From the NCBI RefSeq assembly GCF_013340845.1, contig NZ_AP020335.1, positions 186,001 through 250,000 on the forward strand: DNA of 64,000 bases, written 5' to 3'. The notes beneath the pieces were generated by a model. The model did not search any database. It was not told the origin of the DNA and saw nothing but the letters and a program-made list of their open reading frames with translations. Of this stretch, positions 7,802 through 17,350 are shown piece by piece (position 1 is the first letter of the stretch; each line of letters begins with the position of its first letter). Source of the stretch: Hydrogenovibrio marinus (lineage in GTDB: Bacteria; Pseudomonadota; Gammaproteobacteria; Thiomicrospirales; Thiomicrospiraceae). Position numbers and translations under genes: made by a program.

Positions 7802-9184
7802 TTATTTCAAGATCATCGGGCGCATCGTCACCAGCTCTTCCGACGAGCTTGGGTGAATGGCGATGGTTGCATCTAAGTCAGCCTTGGTCGCATTCATTTG
7901 CACTGCTACCGCAAAGCCTTGCAACATTTCATCTGCACCGTCACCGACAATATGAATACCAACCACGCGCTGTTCTTCACCGACGCAAACCAACTTTAAA
8001 GCCGTTTTGATCTGGTGCTCGGTAAAGGCATAGCGCATTGGCGTGAAGACCGAAGTATAAACCTGAACATTGTCATGGCCATATTGGCTACGCGCATCGT
8101 GTTCCGCCAACCCAATGGTGCCGATTGGCGGGTGAGAGAAGACGACGGTCGGGACTTTGCTCAAATCCATCTTGATGTCAGGTTGGTTGTTATACAAACG
8201 TTCCGCCAAGTAGCGTCCGGCACGGATCGCAACAGGTGTTAACTGCGCTTGTCCGGTAACATCTCCAATGGCATAGATGTTAGGCACTGATGTTTGGTGT
8301 TTGTCATCAACATCAATAAATCCTTTACCATTGACGGCTAAGCCGACATTTTCCAAAGCCAAAGGCTCAGTCAAGGTCTCACGACCCACCGCCCAGATAA
8401 CTTGGTCATAGCCTACTAGGCGCTGTCCGTCTTCAGAGTCGATACTGATGGTGCCGTCGGCTTCACGGCTCAATTTCTTGACTTGGAAGTGGTATTCCTT
8501 GTGAATGCCGCTTTCAATCATGGCATCCGTCAAGGTTTCACGAACCATGTCGTCGAAGCCACGCAATACCAAGTCCTTGCGGCTCAGCAAACTGGTTTCC
8601 GTGCCCAAAGCCTGTAATACGCCAGCGATTTCCACTGCGATATAACCACTACCGATGACCGCGACTTTTTTAGGTTGTTCGGTCAAGGCAAAGAAGCCAT
8701 CCGAGGTAATCCCTAAATCGGCGTTCTCCGTTTCATTTGGGATGAATGGTCTACCGCCCGGTGCGATAACAATGGTTTCTGCCGTGTAGTGCTTGCCGTC
8801 AACCGAAACAGTGTGCTCGTCGACAAAGCTGCCCCAGCCTTCCAATACATCGACGTTTTTGTCTTTCATATAACCGCCGTACCAGGTGGTGATATTGCTG
8901 ATGTATTGTTCACGTCGTTTCACCAACTCCGCCCAGTCAAAGCCTTTCTTCTCGATGTCGAAACCATAGTCTTTCGCATCGCGAACGGCTTCGGCAATGT
9001 GCGCGCCGAACCACATGACTTTTTTCGGAACACAACCGATATTGACGCAGGTACCGCCGAGTTTTTTCGCCTCGACCACAGCACATTTCTTACCGTATTC
9101 CGCTGCACGTTCCACAACGGACAAACCGCCGCTGCCTGCACCGATGGCAATCAAGTCATAATCGTATTGCGTCTTGTTTTGCAT
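7802..9184 (-). CDS. gor: Glutathione-disulfide reductase
   Basis: A 460-residue class I flavin disulfide reductase that uses NADPH to reduce glutathione disulfide. It has the FAD motif [20 protein letters not shown], the redox pair [18 protein letters not shown], the NADPH-binding [17 protein letters not shown], the second FAD motif [10 protein letters not shown] and the C-terminal base region [14 protein letters not shown]. Absence of lipoyl-dehydrogenase or mercury features favours glutathione reductase. AGGAGA precedes the start. The neighbouring peroxiredoxin-glutaredoxin fusion would consume the glutathione it regenerates. Confidence 0.94.
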   Translation of the reverse strand: MQNKTQYDYDLIAIGAGSGGLSVVERAAEYGKKCAVVEAKKLGGTCVNIGCVPKKVMWFGAHIAEAVRDAKDYGFDIEKKGFDWAELVKRREQYISNITTWYGGYMKDKNVDVLEGWGSFVDEHTVSVDGKHYTAETIVIAPGGRPFIPNETENADLGITSDGFFALTEQPKKVAVIGSGYIAVEIAGVLQALGTETSLLSRKDLVLRGFDDMVRETLTDAMIESGIHKEYHFQVKKLSREADGTISIDSEDGQRLVGYDQVIWAVGRETLTEPLALENVGLAVNGKGFIDVDDKHQTSVPNIYAIGDVTGQAQLTPVAIRAGRYLAERLYNNQPDIKMDLSKVPTVVFSHPPIGTIGLAEHDARSQYGHDNVQVYTSVFTPMRYAFTEHQIKTALKLVCVGEEQRVVGIHIVGDGADEMLQGFAVAVQMNATKADLDATIAIHPSSSEELVTMRPMILK

Positions 9185-9309
9185 GCGTGTTCTCCTGCAA
9201 AGTAGGTTGTATCGTTAAATCTAAAGAATGAAATTCTATCACGGAGACAAGCTGGTAACCGAACGCCAGCAGCTTTTCTTCGAAATAAAACGTCTGAAAA
9301 TGTAGCGTG

Positions 9310-9367
9310 AAAAACTGCCAGGTTGGGGCTGACTAATTAAAGGGGGTACCCCAACCTGGTAGGTTTT
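9310..9367. terminator. Inverted pair of the dispersed 19-nt repeat, terminator-like
   Basis: Plus unit AAAAACTGCCAGGTTGGGG (9310-9328) and minus unit CCCCAACCTGGTAGGTTTT (9349-9367) form a stem of about 14 bp. It lies 42 nt downstream of the prx-grx stop codon and before the gor promoter region, both on the minus strand. The minus-strand transcript ends the hairpin with the T-run complementary to AAAAA at 9310-9314. Confidence 0.7.
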
Positions 9368-9408
9368 ATGCGGCGATTGCGGGCAATCGCCTGAAGGCTA
9401 TTCGCCGA

Positions 9409-10146
9409 TTACTTGGCTAGGTAAGCTTCAAGATCGTCTGAACCACCGATGTGTTTCCCTTCGATGAACACTTGTGGAACCGTATCGGCATTCGCCACGG
9501 CACGAAGTGTACGAGAAGTAACACCTGCATTAGCAATGGTGATTTCTTCGTAAGTGATCCCGGCATCTTCAAGCGCTGCTTTCGCTTTGGCGCAGAAAGG
9601 ACAGCCTGGCTTGGTGAAGATGGTTGCAACCTGAGATGCTTTTGCATTCGGGTTGATGTAGTTCAACATGGTATCTGCATCAGATACTTCAAATGGGTCG
9701 CCTGGGACTTCAGGTTCAATGAACATTTTGTCCACGACACCGTCCTTAACCAACATAGAGTAACGCCATGAACGTTTACCGAAACCTAGGTCAGCTTTGT
9801 CAACCAACATACCCATACCGGCAGTGAACTCACCGTTTCCGTCAGGGATCAAAGTCACGTTGGTAGACTCTTGATCTTTTGCCCACTCGTTCATAACGAA
9901 AGTGTCGTTAACAGACATACAAACGATCTCGTCGACACCGTTTTCAAAGAAAATAGGCGCTAGTTCATTGAAACGTGGCAAATGCGTTGATGAACAAGTT
10001 GGGGTGAATGCACCAGGCAAAGAGAAAACGATAACCGTACGACCTTTAAAGATGTCGTCACTGTTGACGTTAACCCAGTTTCCGCCTTGGCGTGTAGGCC
10101 ATACAACACTTGGTACTCTTTGTCCTTCGCGATTTTCAAAAGGCAT
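9409..10146 (-). CDS. Peroxiredoxin-glutaredoxin fusion protein
   Basis: A 245-residue hybrid peroxidase. Residues 1-165 are a Prx5-type peroxiredoxin with the peroxidatic cysteine in [16 protein letters not shown]; residues ~170-245 are a glutaredoxin with [11 protein letters not shown] and the glutathione-site pattern [16 protein letters not shown]. Such fusions reduce peroxides with glutathione directly, as in Haemophilus hybrid Prx5. The gene is next to gor on the same strand, separated by the repeat hairpin. AGGAGTTATTT precedes the start. Confidence 0.94.
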   Translation of the reverse strand: MPFENREGQRVPSVVWPTRQGGNWVNVNSDDIFKGRTVIVFSLPGAFTPTCSSTHLPRFNELAPIFFENGVDEIVCMSVNDTFVMNEWAKDQESTNVTLIPDGNGEFTAGMGMLVDKADLGFGKRSWRYSMLVKDGVVDKMFIEPEVPGDPFEVSDADTMLNYINPNAKASQVATIFTKPGCPFCAKAKAALEDAGITYEEITIANAGVTSRTLRAVANADTVPQVFIEGKHIGGSDDLEAYLAK

Positions 10147-10918
10147 AAATAACTCCTCGTTAAGTTTTTGAAATTAAGTTTTAGTGGTATTGATGAAAAA
10201 TTCGTTGCTTCGGGACTCATTCTAGGAGGATAAGTTATTTAAGTAAAATTAAATGTTTTTAACATAGTGATAGTTAAAAACTATTAAATTCGGTTTTATC
10301 GTGCATACAAGCTTGTGCCCTGAGCTTGCGTCCCTTTATTTTAAGTACATTAAACAACAATAAATATCTTGTCCCTAATTTGTGGGAATTTTATGGGATA
10401 AAAGTCATTTTTTATTTATCGTTTTTTCTATTTTTGATGACAAAAATATGAAATTTTCCCTAAAACTTGAGATATTGAGCTGTTTTTGTTAGGATGTTTG
10501 CAACTTAAAAACCCAAAAGGTTAAATTATCTATTTTTTGAAAGCACTGCTTGCAGGTGAACGAACATTTGCAGGTAAGAAATTCCAAAATAAAATCCTGT
10601 GGAAGTTTTCTAGGCGCTTTTCTTCTTTAGATCCTCAAGATGTTCATTTACATCCCACAGGGTCGAGTCTAATCCAAAGGACAAGTCCGGAGGAATCAAT
10701 CGTATGGTCAAGCCATAAGCCATCCCCCTGTTCGTTAGATTTTGCTACTTCTGCTGCATTTGCAACGGTTTATGCTGATTTAAGCATGCTAGGTCGTGAG
10801 GTTTATTATCGCTTGATTGCCATAGTCTTTAAGTCAATGGAGACGTTTTTCATTTCATTTCCATTGCTGCGATTGGTTGCTAATCCTATCAGCAACTCAA
10901 CAACAAAGGTCACTCATC
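10147..10918. promoter_or_regulatory. Long intergenic region between prx-grx and ectA
   Basis: This 772-bp gap holds the divergent control regions of prx-grx (minus) and the ectoine operon (plus). Bases 10240-10540 are very AT-rich. ATAG-N7-CTAT at 10270-10284, about 125 bp before the prx start, resembles half of an OxyR site. From about 10540 to 10918 the sequence is more GC-balanced and may be a long ectA leader; TGCAGGT occurs twice (10551 and 10569). An open frame at 10537-10944 is not convincing as a gene. I recognise no riboswitch class. Confidence 0.4.
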
Positions 10919-11476
10919 ATGGAGAGTCATACCGAAACCTTTAATTCTCATAAAACAAAACCCAAACCTGATATTCAGTTCAGAAAACCGACGCTGGCGG
11001 ATGGTGAAGCCATCTATCGCTTGATTGAGCGATGCCCGCCGTTGGATTTGAACTCGAGTTATCTCTATTTCCTGCAGGCATCGCATTTTGCCGATACCTG
11101 TGTGGTTGCAGAAATGGACGGTGAGCTGGTGGGCTTCGTTTCCGCCTATTACTTGCCTGAAGAGCCGCGCTCATTGTTTGTTTGGCAGATTGCCGTAGAC
11201 GAAATCGCGCGAGGCCAAGGCTTAGCGAAGCGATTGATTCGTCAATTACTGGCGAACCAGAGCAAAAGCTATGTCACCGAAATTCTCTGCACCATCAGTC
11301 CATCCAACAAGGCCTCCCAAGCGTTGTTCAACGGCTTTGCCAATGACGAAGGCTTGAAGGTAGTCGTTGAACCCTTTTTAACCGAAGCGCACTTTTCCAG
11401 TCTTGGACACGAGGCTGAAGAACTTTATCGCTTGGCAGCACCAAAGCATCAGAACCTGTTTGCCTACTGGCGATAA
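10919..11476 (+). CDS. ectA: L-2,4-diaminobutyrate acetyltransferase EctA
   Basis: EctA N-acetylates 2,4-diaminobutyrate with acetyl-CoA, the second ectoine-specific step. The GNAT core shows IQFRKPTLADGEAIYRLI, YLYFLQASHFADTCVVAE, FVWQIAVDEIARGQGLAKRL (acetyl-CoA loop) and TEILCTISPSNKASQALF, all characteristic of EctA. An in-frame ATG at 10877 exists, but ATG 10919 gives a normal ~185-residue protein. First gene of ectABC-ask. Confidence 0.94.
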   Translation: MESHTETFNSHKTKPKPDIQFRKPTLADGEAIYRLIERCPPLDLNSSYLYFLQASHFADTCVVAEMDGELVGFVSAYYLPEEPRSLFVWQIAVDEIARGQGLAKRLIRQLLANQSKSYVTEILCTISPSNKASQALFNGFANDEGLKVVVEPFLTEAHFSSLGHEAEELYRLAAPKHQNLFAYWR

Positions 11477-11508
11477 GAAAAACTATTAAAAATCTAAGGA
11501 AAGCTAAC

Positions 11509-12777
11509 ATGACAACAGAAAAATTAAGTGTATTTAATCAATACGAATCGGAAGTGAGAGGCTATATCCGCTCTTTCCCAACCCTATTTTCAAAATCGAA
11601 AATGGCAGAAATCTGGGACGATGACGGTAAACGTTACGTCGATTTCTTTGCCGGCGCGGGCGCGTTGAACTACGGGCACAACAATCCGGTTATCAACGAT
11701 GCGGTCATCAAGTATTTGCAGGAAGACGGTATCGGCCATGCACTGGATATGGCGACAGTAGCGAAACGCGACTTTATTGAGTCGTTCGTCAATAACATCC
11801 TCAAGCCACGAAATCTGGATTACAAAATTCAATTCGTAGGACCAACCGGTACCAATGCCATCGAAACCGCATTGAAAATCGCCAGAAAGGTCAAGGGTCG
11901 TAAACAAGTGATGTCTTTCACTAACGGCTTCCATGGTATGTCGATGGGATCGCTGAGTATCACCGGTAACAGTTACTACCACGACGAAAGCTATGGTGTG
12001 CCGGGTTACACCACTCAGGTGCCTTTCCATAACTACCTGGGCGACAAGGTCGATACCATCGCTTATCTACACAAAATTCTAGAAGATGCTTCCAGTGGGA
12101 CGGAACTGCCTGCCGCCATCGTTTTGGAAACCATTCAGGCGGAAGGGGGCATCAACGTTGCCGGCGCGCCTTGGCTGAAATCGCTGAGAGAGATTTGTGA
12201 CAAATTCGATATCTTGTTGATCGTCGATGACATTCAAGCTGGTAACGGACGCTCAAGTGATTTCTTCAGCTTCGAACGTGCTGGTATCGTCCCTGATATT
12301 GTCACTTTATCGAAATCTGTCGGGGGTGGGCATCCGATGTCGATTGTTTTGATGAAACCAGAGTTGGACAAATGGAGTCCGGGTGAACACTCAGGAACTT
12401 TCCGTGGGTTTAACTTGGCGTTTGTCGCGGCGAAGGCAGCGATTGACAAATATTGGTCAAACAAAGACTTCCAAGCGGAAATCAAACAAAAATCTGAGTG
12501 GGTGCAACAGCGTATGCAGCAACTGGCGTTGAAATTCCCGAAAGCGATTCGTGAAATTCGCGGTCACGGCATGATCTGGGGTGCGGAGTTCAGAGACCCT
12601 GAAGTCGCGTCAAAAGTCTGTGAGGCGTCATTCCATGAAGGCTTGGTGGTGGAAACCGCCGGCGCGGAAGGTGAAGTCATCAAATTCCTCGGGCCTTTGA
12701 TCATCACCAAAGAGTTGATCGACGAAGGTTTCGACATTCTGGAATCAGCGACCACAAAAGTGCTCGCCAAGAAATAA
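11509..12777 (+). CDS. ectB: Diaminobutyrate-2-oxoglutarate transaminase EctB
   Basis: EctB is a PLP enzyme that makes L-2,4-diaminobutyrate from aspartate semialdehyde and glutamate. The 422-residue class III aminotransferase has VGPTGTNAIETALKIAR, FTNGFHGMSMGSLSITGN, LIVDDIQAGNGRSSDFFSFE and the PLP lysine in VTLSKSVGGGHPMSIVL. AAGGAAAGC precedes the ATG. It sits 32 nt after ectA. Confidence 0.96.
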   Translation: MTTEKLSVFNQYESEVRGYIRSFPTLFSKSKMAEIWDDDGKRYVDFFAGAGALNYGHNNPVINDAVIKYLQEDGIGHALDMATVAKRDFIESFVNNILKPRNLDYKIQFVGPTGTNAIETALKIARKVKGRKQVMSFTNGFHGMSMGSLSITGNSYYHDESYGVPGYTTQVPFHNYLGDKVDTIAYLHKILEDASSGTELPAAIVLETIQAEGGINVAGAPWLKSLREICDKFDILLIVDDIQAGNGRSSDFFSFERAGIVPDIVTLSKSVGGGHPMSIVLMKPELDKWSPGEHSGTFRGFNLAFVAAKAAIDKYWSNKDFQAEIKQKSEWVQQRMQQLALKFPKAIREIRGHGMIWGAEFRDPEVASKVCEASFHEGLVVETAGAEGEVIKFLGPLIITKELIDEGFDILESATTKVLAKK

Positions 12778-12811
12778 CCCTTTTAGTAACCAATTTAGAC
12801 AGGAGTAAATC

Positions 12812-13207
12812 ATGATTGTAAGAAATCTATACGACGATATTATCGGAACCGAAGCGGATGTAGATGGTGGGCAATGGGTCAGCCGCCGCTTGTTGCTGGG
12901 GAAAGATGGGATGGGATTCTCTTTCCATGACACCATCATCAAAGAAGGTGAGATTTGCCATTTTTGGTATAAAAACCATCTTGAAGCGGTGTATTGCATT
13001 GCGGGTGAAGGGGAAATCTACGACAAGGCGACCGGTATCACGCACCCGATTCGTGAAGGGACGATCTATGCATTGAACGAGCATGATCGCCATATCCTTA
13101 GCGCCAACAAAGGCACTGAACTGCGTTTGGTGTGTGCCTTCAATCCACCGGTCACGGGGCGCGAAACCCATGATGAAGATGGTTCTTATACTTTGGTGAA
13201 GGAATAA
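12812..13207 (+). CDS. ectC: L-ectoine synthase EctC
   Basis: EctC cyclises N-gamma-acetyl-diaminobutyrate to ectoine. The 131-residue cupin begins MIVRNLYDDIIGTEADVDGG and has SFHDTIIKEGEICHFWYKNH, EAVYCIAGEGEIYD and YALNEHDRHILSA, with conserved metal-site residues of the family. Length is typical. ACAGGAGTAAATC precedes the start. Confidence 0.96.
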   Translation: MIVRNLYDDIIGTEADVDGGQWVSRRLLLGKDGMGFSFHDTIIKEGEICHFWYKNHLEAVYCIAGEGEIYDKATGITHPIREGTIYALNEHDRHILSANKGTELRLVCAFNPPVTGRETHDEDGSYTLVKE

Positions 13208-13216
13208 GTTATCGCC

Positions 13217-14695
13217 ATGCAGCATAAGAATGAGCAGGGAAAACCTGTTGATAGAACATTGAGCGTCGAGAAAATCGGCGGAACCTCCATGAGTGACTAT
13301 CAGGCGGTTAGGGACAATATTGTTTTCTATCCGCAAAACCCGTATCGACGTATTCTGGTGGTGTCCGCTTACGGCGGCATGACCAACGACTTGTTGGAAC
13401 ACAAGAAAACCGGGCAACCGGGTGTCTATGGGTTGTTTGCATACAATGACGAGAGTGATGATGGTACGGAGCATTCCTGGCGCGAAGCTTTGCGAGACCT
13501 CTCGGCAAAGATGCAACAGTTCAACGAAGAGCTGTTTGATGAAGATGACATGAAAGCGGCGGCAAACCGCTTTATCTCCGAGCGCATTGAACACACCGAA
13601 AACTTGTTGATGCATTTGCAGAACCTTTGTCACCATGGACATTTTTCACTGGAAGATCATTTGTTGACGGTGCGTGAACTCTTAGCGAGCATCGGCGAAG
13701 CGCACAGTGCATGGAACCTGACGCAGTTGTTGAAATCAGAAGGCATCAATGCAATTTGGATTGATTTGACCGGCTGGCAGGACGATGAAAAACTGCCGCT
13801 GGATGAAGTGATTCACAACAAATTGTGCCACCTCAATTATGACGAAGTGCTGCCGATTGTAACCGGCTATGCTCACTGCGAAGAGAACCTCATGAACACC
13901 TTTGACCGTGGCTATAGCGAAATGACGTTCAGTCGTATTGCGGTGTTGTGTCAGGCGACGCAAGCGGTCATTCATAAGGAATATCATTTGAGTAGTGCCG
14001 ACCCGCGCTTGGTGGGAGAGGAACAGGCAGTTCCCATTGGTAAGACCAATTATGACATCGCTGACCAGTTGGCGAACCTTGGCATGGAAGCGATTCACCC
14101 CAAAGCGGCAAAAGGGTTGCGACAAGCACAGATCCCTCTGTTGATTAAAAACACCTTTGAGCCCGAGCACCACGGCACCATTATTCGCGAAGACTACGTG
14201 AGCGAGTTCCCGCAAGTCGAGATTATCGCCGGCAGGCAGAATTTGATCGCCGTAGAAGTGTTCGATGCCGAAATGATGGGGCAGCAGACAGACTATGAGC
14301 AAGCCATTTGGGAAATCACCAAACGTCTCAGATGCCAGGTGCTGACTAAAGATTTCAACGCCAATACCATCACCCTGTATCTGCAAGCATCCTTGCGAAA
14401 AGCCAAACGACTTGCCGGACAATTGGAGGTGCGTTTGCCGACCGCCAAGATTTCCACCAGCAAAGTCTCATTGGTTTCGGCGATGGGAAGTGATATGCGT
14501 ATCAAAGGGCTTTTGGCGCAAGCTGTACAGACGCTATTTGAAGCGGGCATCAATATTCAAGCGTTGCATCAAAACCTCAGACAGGTGGAAATGCAGTTTT
14601 TCGTCAAAGAGCAAGATTACGAGCGCGCGGTCAAACGCCTACACGCTAGTTTAATCGAAGTTCATAACCATGGAAAAGCGATATGGGAACACTAA
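13217..14695 (+). CDS. ask: Ectoine-associated aspartate kinase Ask_Ect
   Basis: A 492-residue aspartate kinase that would supply aspartyl phosphate for ectoine synthesis. It has VEKIGGTSMSDYQAVRDNI (kinase N-terminus), LVVSAYGGMTNDLLEHKK, GYSEMTFSRIAVL, and C-terminal ACT-type segments (STSKVSLVSAMGSDM, AGINIQALHQNLRQVEMQFFV). Co-location with ectABC identifies the specialised isoenzyme, generally thought to escape normal feedback. Nine bases separate it from ectC, and its end overlaps the following gene by 13 bases. Confidence 0.93.
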   Translation: MQHKNEQGKPVDRTLSVEKIGGTSMSDYQAVRDNIVFYPQNPYRRILVVSAYGGMTNDLLEHKKTGQPGVYGLFAYNDESDDGTEHSWREALRDLSAKMQQFNEELFDEDDMKAAANRFISERIEHTENLLMHLQNLCHHGHFSLEDHLLTVRELLASIGEAHSAWNLTQLLKSEGINAIWIDLTGWQDDEKLPLDEVIHNKLCHLNYDEVLPIVTGYAHCEENLMNTFDRGYSEMTFSRIAVLCQATQAVIHKEYHLSSADPRLVGEEQAVPIGKTNYDIADQLANLGMEAIHPKAAKGLRQAQIPLLIKNTFEPEHHGTIIREDYVSEFPQVEIIAGRQNLIAVEVFDAEMMGQQTDYEQAIWEITKRLRCQVLTKDFNANTITLYLQASLRKAKRLAGQLEVRLPTAKISTSKVSLVSAMGSDMRIKGLLAQAVQTLFEAGINIQALHQNLRQVEMQFFVKEQDYERAVKRLHASLIEVHNHGKAIWEH

Positions 14696-15594
14696 AGAAA
14701 ATCTGCCAGGTTGGGGGAGTGTTAGCTTTGTTGCTGATGGCTCAACCGGTGTTTGCCGAGGATACAGCCGCCAAGCCAGAGGCGTCTCAAGAAGCCAAGA
14801 TGGAACAAACCGTCGATAAGCTCAAGGCGCCTTTATATACGCCGTTCATCGAACGCTATGTCTTGGACGACCTAAAGCAGTTGCGCATCGACATGAATCA
14901 CTTGCAGGTTAATATGACCAAGCAAGTGACCGATCGGGAGCTGACAGCGACCAATCGGGCTGTGTCCTATGCCACCGATACCGTCACCTATTTCTTTTAC
15001 CTGATTGCCGGAATCAGTTCCGTGCTCTTACTGGTGGGTTGGACCTCTTTGAAAGATGTTAAAGAGCGTGTTCATAATTTTGCCGACACCAAAGTGAATA
15101 AAGTGATTTCCGAATATGAGCAGCGGTTGGCAAAACTTGAAGAAGAATTGAATCATAAATCCGTCGGTATTCAGAGCGCCCAGAAACGTCTCACGCGTTA
15201 TGAAGATATTCATAGCCTATGGTTGAAAGCGGCGCAGGAGCAGGTGCCGACCAGACGTCTGGATTTGTATGATCAGATTCTACGCTTAGATCGCGACAAT
15301 GCCGAAGCATTAACCTATAAAGCCGATGTGGTTCTGGAGATGAACGAACCGCAATGGGCAATCAACCTCTGTCAGCAAGCATTAGAAATTGATCCTGATA
15401 ACTCCCATGCCTTTTATCAATTGGCGGGAGCCTATGCGTTGTTGAATCAACCTCATGACGCCATCGTCAATTTGGAGTTGTCTCTAAAGGACACGGAAGG
15501 CATGGTTGACCAAGTGCTTAAAGATCCTATTTTTGAAGGTCTGTCGGAAAATGCTGAGTTCAAAGAATTGCTGAAACGAAAAGGGGTGGTTTGA
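14683..15594 (+). CDS. Membrane-anchored TPR protein
   Basis: A 303-residue protein. Residues 1-26 look like a signal peptide (LALLLMAQPVFAED), followed by a charged segment, one transmembrane helix near residues 104-124 (YFFYLIAGISSVLLLVGW), a coiled-coil stretch (about 135-170) and TPR-like repeats (about 180-275: RLDLYDQILRLDRDNAEALTYKA, INLCQQALEIDPDNSHAFYQLAGAYALL). The function is unknown; it might be a scaffold linked to osmoadaptation because it overlaps ask by 13 bases. Its codons 6-12 (KICQVGG) are a copy of the dispersed repeat. Confidence 0.82.
   Translation: MGTLKKICQVGGVLALLLMAQPVFAEDTAAKPEASQEAKMEQTVDKLKAPLYTPFIERYVLDDLKQLRIDMNHLQVNMTKQVTDRELTATNRAVSYATDTVTYFFYLIAGISSVLLLVGWTSLKDVKERVHNFADTKVNKVISEYEQRLAKLEEELNHKSVGIQSAQKRLTRYEDIHSLWLKAAQEQVPTRRLDLYDQILRLDRDNAEALTYKADVVLEMNEPQWAINLCQQALEIDPDNSHAFYQLAGAYALLNQPHDAIVNLELSLKDTEGMVDQVLKDPIFEGLSENAEFKELLKRKGVV
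14698..14717 (+). repeat. Dispersed 19-nt repeat inside a signal-peptide coding region
   Basis: AAAATCTGCCAGGTTGGGGG is read as KICQVGG, residues 6-12 of the TPR protein, just before its hydrophobic core. It is a single plus-oriented copy without an inverted partner. Confidence 0.8.
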
Positions 15595-15637
15595 TGAAAT
15601 CTCCACAAGGAAAACACCTTATCGGAAGGTTCATTAA

Positions 15638-17077
15638 ATGATATTGACGACTTTTCTTGGCTTTCTACTGTTGTTTTTCCTGATAGGGGTTTCAAGCTAT
15701 TTTTTCTCCCGAAAAACCACTTCAGATTATTTGGTAGCGGGGAAAAGCGTTTCTCCCGCTTTGGTAGGGCTATCGGCTATCGCTACCAATAATAGCGGCT
15801 TCATGTTCATTGGGATGATCGGCGCAACCTACACCATGGGCTTGTCGTCCATTTGGTTGATGATTGGCTGGATTTTTGGGGATTTCATTGCTCAGAAACT
15901 GGCGGTGAAACAGATTCAGCGCCACGCGCAGGCAGATACAGTGCATTCGTTTGGCGGACTCATTGTCCACTGGTTGGTAAGGGATTCTGAGGGAAAAACT
16001 TCGATGACTCAAGTTTTCCGACTTCGACAATTGATTGGTGTTCTGACGTTGGTGTTTCTGGTGGTTTACGCTGCTGCCCAGTTAAAAGCGGGCACGAAAG
16101 CCACTCAAGTGCTGCTCGGCTGGTCACCTGAAACCGGCATCTATCTCGCGGCGATGATTATTTTCGTTTATAGCCTGATGGGCGGATTGCGGGCATCGAT
16201 ATGGACGGATGTCGCCCAGTCGATTGTGATGTTGTTTGGTATGGCTTCCCTGGCGATATTCGGCATTTTGTCGCTGATGTCATCTGAGCAAAGTGTGTGG
16301 GAACAACTGGCGAATGCCGCTCCCCATTATATGAACTGGCTTCCATCGGATATGACATCAACAGCAGCCATTTTGTTTGTCATCGGCTGGATTTTCGGCG
16401 GTATGGGGGTGATAGGGCAGCCGCAAATCGTCATAAGGTTTATGACGCTGCACCCGGAACGCACGCCCGGTGAGATGCAAGCATACTACTATGCGTGGTT
16501 TGTTACCTTTTACAGTTTGACGGTTTTTGTCGGGTTGTTAAGTCGCCTGTTGATTCCTGTGACCGCAGGTTTCGATGCGGAAACTGCATTGCCCACATTA
16601 GCGACCGAGTTGATGCCGAAGATATTTGCCGGGTTGATACTGGCAGCGTTGTTTGCAGCAACCATGTCTACTGTCGATTCATTGGTACTTTCCTGTTCGG
16701 CGGCTTTGACACGCGACTTGACTCGGAAGCCCTCGCAAAGTCTTTATTTCACCAAGTTTGCGACCTTTACCATCCTAGTGGTAGCGGTTTTGATTGCTAT
16801 TTCCAACAATCAAACCGTGTTCAAAATGGTATTGGATGCCTGGGGACTGCTTGGCTCTGCTTTCGGACCATTGATTATCTGGCTTTCAATCGGTAAGCGC
16901 GTAACGCAGAACCAGGCAATATTGATGATTTTGTCCGGCATTGCCGCATTTGTTCTGTTTTCTTATTTTGATTGGATGGCCGAGGTTTACCCGGTTGCAT
17001 TTGGTATGTTGACTGGGTTGATAGTCGCATTTTTGACGTCTGCTGTTCCAAGCCTTCAAAAGCAAGCTAGTAACTAG
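15638..17077 (+). CDS. Sodium:solute symporter (PutP-like SSS family)
   Basis: A 479-residue integral membrane protein with about 12-13 hydrophobic helices and SSS-family signatures: SDYLVAGKSVSPALVGLSAIATNNSGFMFIGMIG, YSLMGGLRASIWTDVAQS, GGMGVIGQPQIVIRFM, and AALFAATMSTVDSLVLSCSAALTRDL. These match the proline/compatible-solute branch. Its position behind the ectoine operon suggests uptake of proline, ectoine or a similar osmolyte with Na+. Substrate is not determined by the sequence. Confidence 0.88.
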   Translation: MILTTFLGFLLLFFLIGVSSYFFSRKTTSDYLVAGKSVSPALVGLSAIATNNSGFMFIGMIGATYTMGLSSIWLMIGWIFGDFIAQKLAVKQIQRHAQADTVHSFGGLIVHWLVRDSEGKTSMTQVFRLRQLIGVLTLVFLVVYAAAQLKAGTKATQVLLGWSPETGIYLAAMIIFVYSLMGGLRASIWTDVAQSIVMLFGMASLAIFGILSLMSSEQSVWEQLANAAPHYMNWLPSDMTSTAAILFVIGWIFGGMGVIGQPQIVIRFMTLHPERTPGEMQAYYYAWFVTFYSLTVFVGLLSRLLIPVTAGFDAETALPTLATELMPKIFAGLILAALFAATMSTVDSLVLSCSAALTRDLTRKPSQSLYFTKFATFTILVVAVLIAISNNQTVFKMVLDAWGLLGSAFGPLIIWLSIGKRVTQNQAILMILSGIAAFVLFSYFDWMAEVYPVAFGMLTGLIVAFLTSAVPSLQKQASN

Positions 17078-17299
17078 AAGGTTTTTAACAGCTTAGTTTG
17101 CCCCTATATCACAGCACAGAATTTTTGGCTCCCAGAGTATGAAAATAACTAACAAGCGTTAGAAAAGAGTTTGAAAAAATGGGGTGTCTCGTTGTAAACT
17201 TGCCATCCAGGTGTTGAATGAAGGGAGTCATTTGATTCACCGATTCGTCCATAAGAACAAGGTTTTATGGAGTTTGCCTGTCTAGGCATATTCCTATAA

Positions 17300-17319
17300 A
17301 ACGTAGCGTAGACTACGTT
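17300..17319. promoter_or_regulatory. Inverted repeat, possible operator
   Basis: AACGTAG (17300-17306) and CTACGTT (17313-17319) form a 7-bp inverted repeat with a 6-bp centre, 31 bp before the thioredoxin-like gene. Its size suits a dimeric regulator; no specific protein can be named. Confidence 0.35.
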
Positions 17320-17350
17320 ACGTTGACACATAATTGACAAAGGTGGAGAT

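Noticed and set aside
10537-10944. Open frame of 135 codons before ectA
   Set aside because: It overlaps the ectA start in another frame, has no ribosome site or recognisable motif, and looks compositionally random.
12827-13642. Antisense 271-codon open frame across ectC and ask
   Set aside because: It is fully antisense to two well-recognised genes and its translation shows no domain.
13736-14422. Antisense 228-codon frame in ask
   Set aside because: Shadow of the aspartate kinase coding pattern with no family signature.
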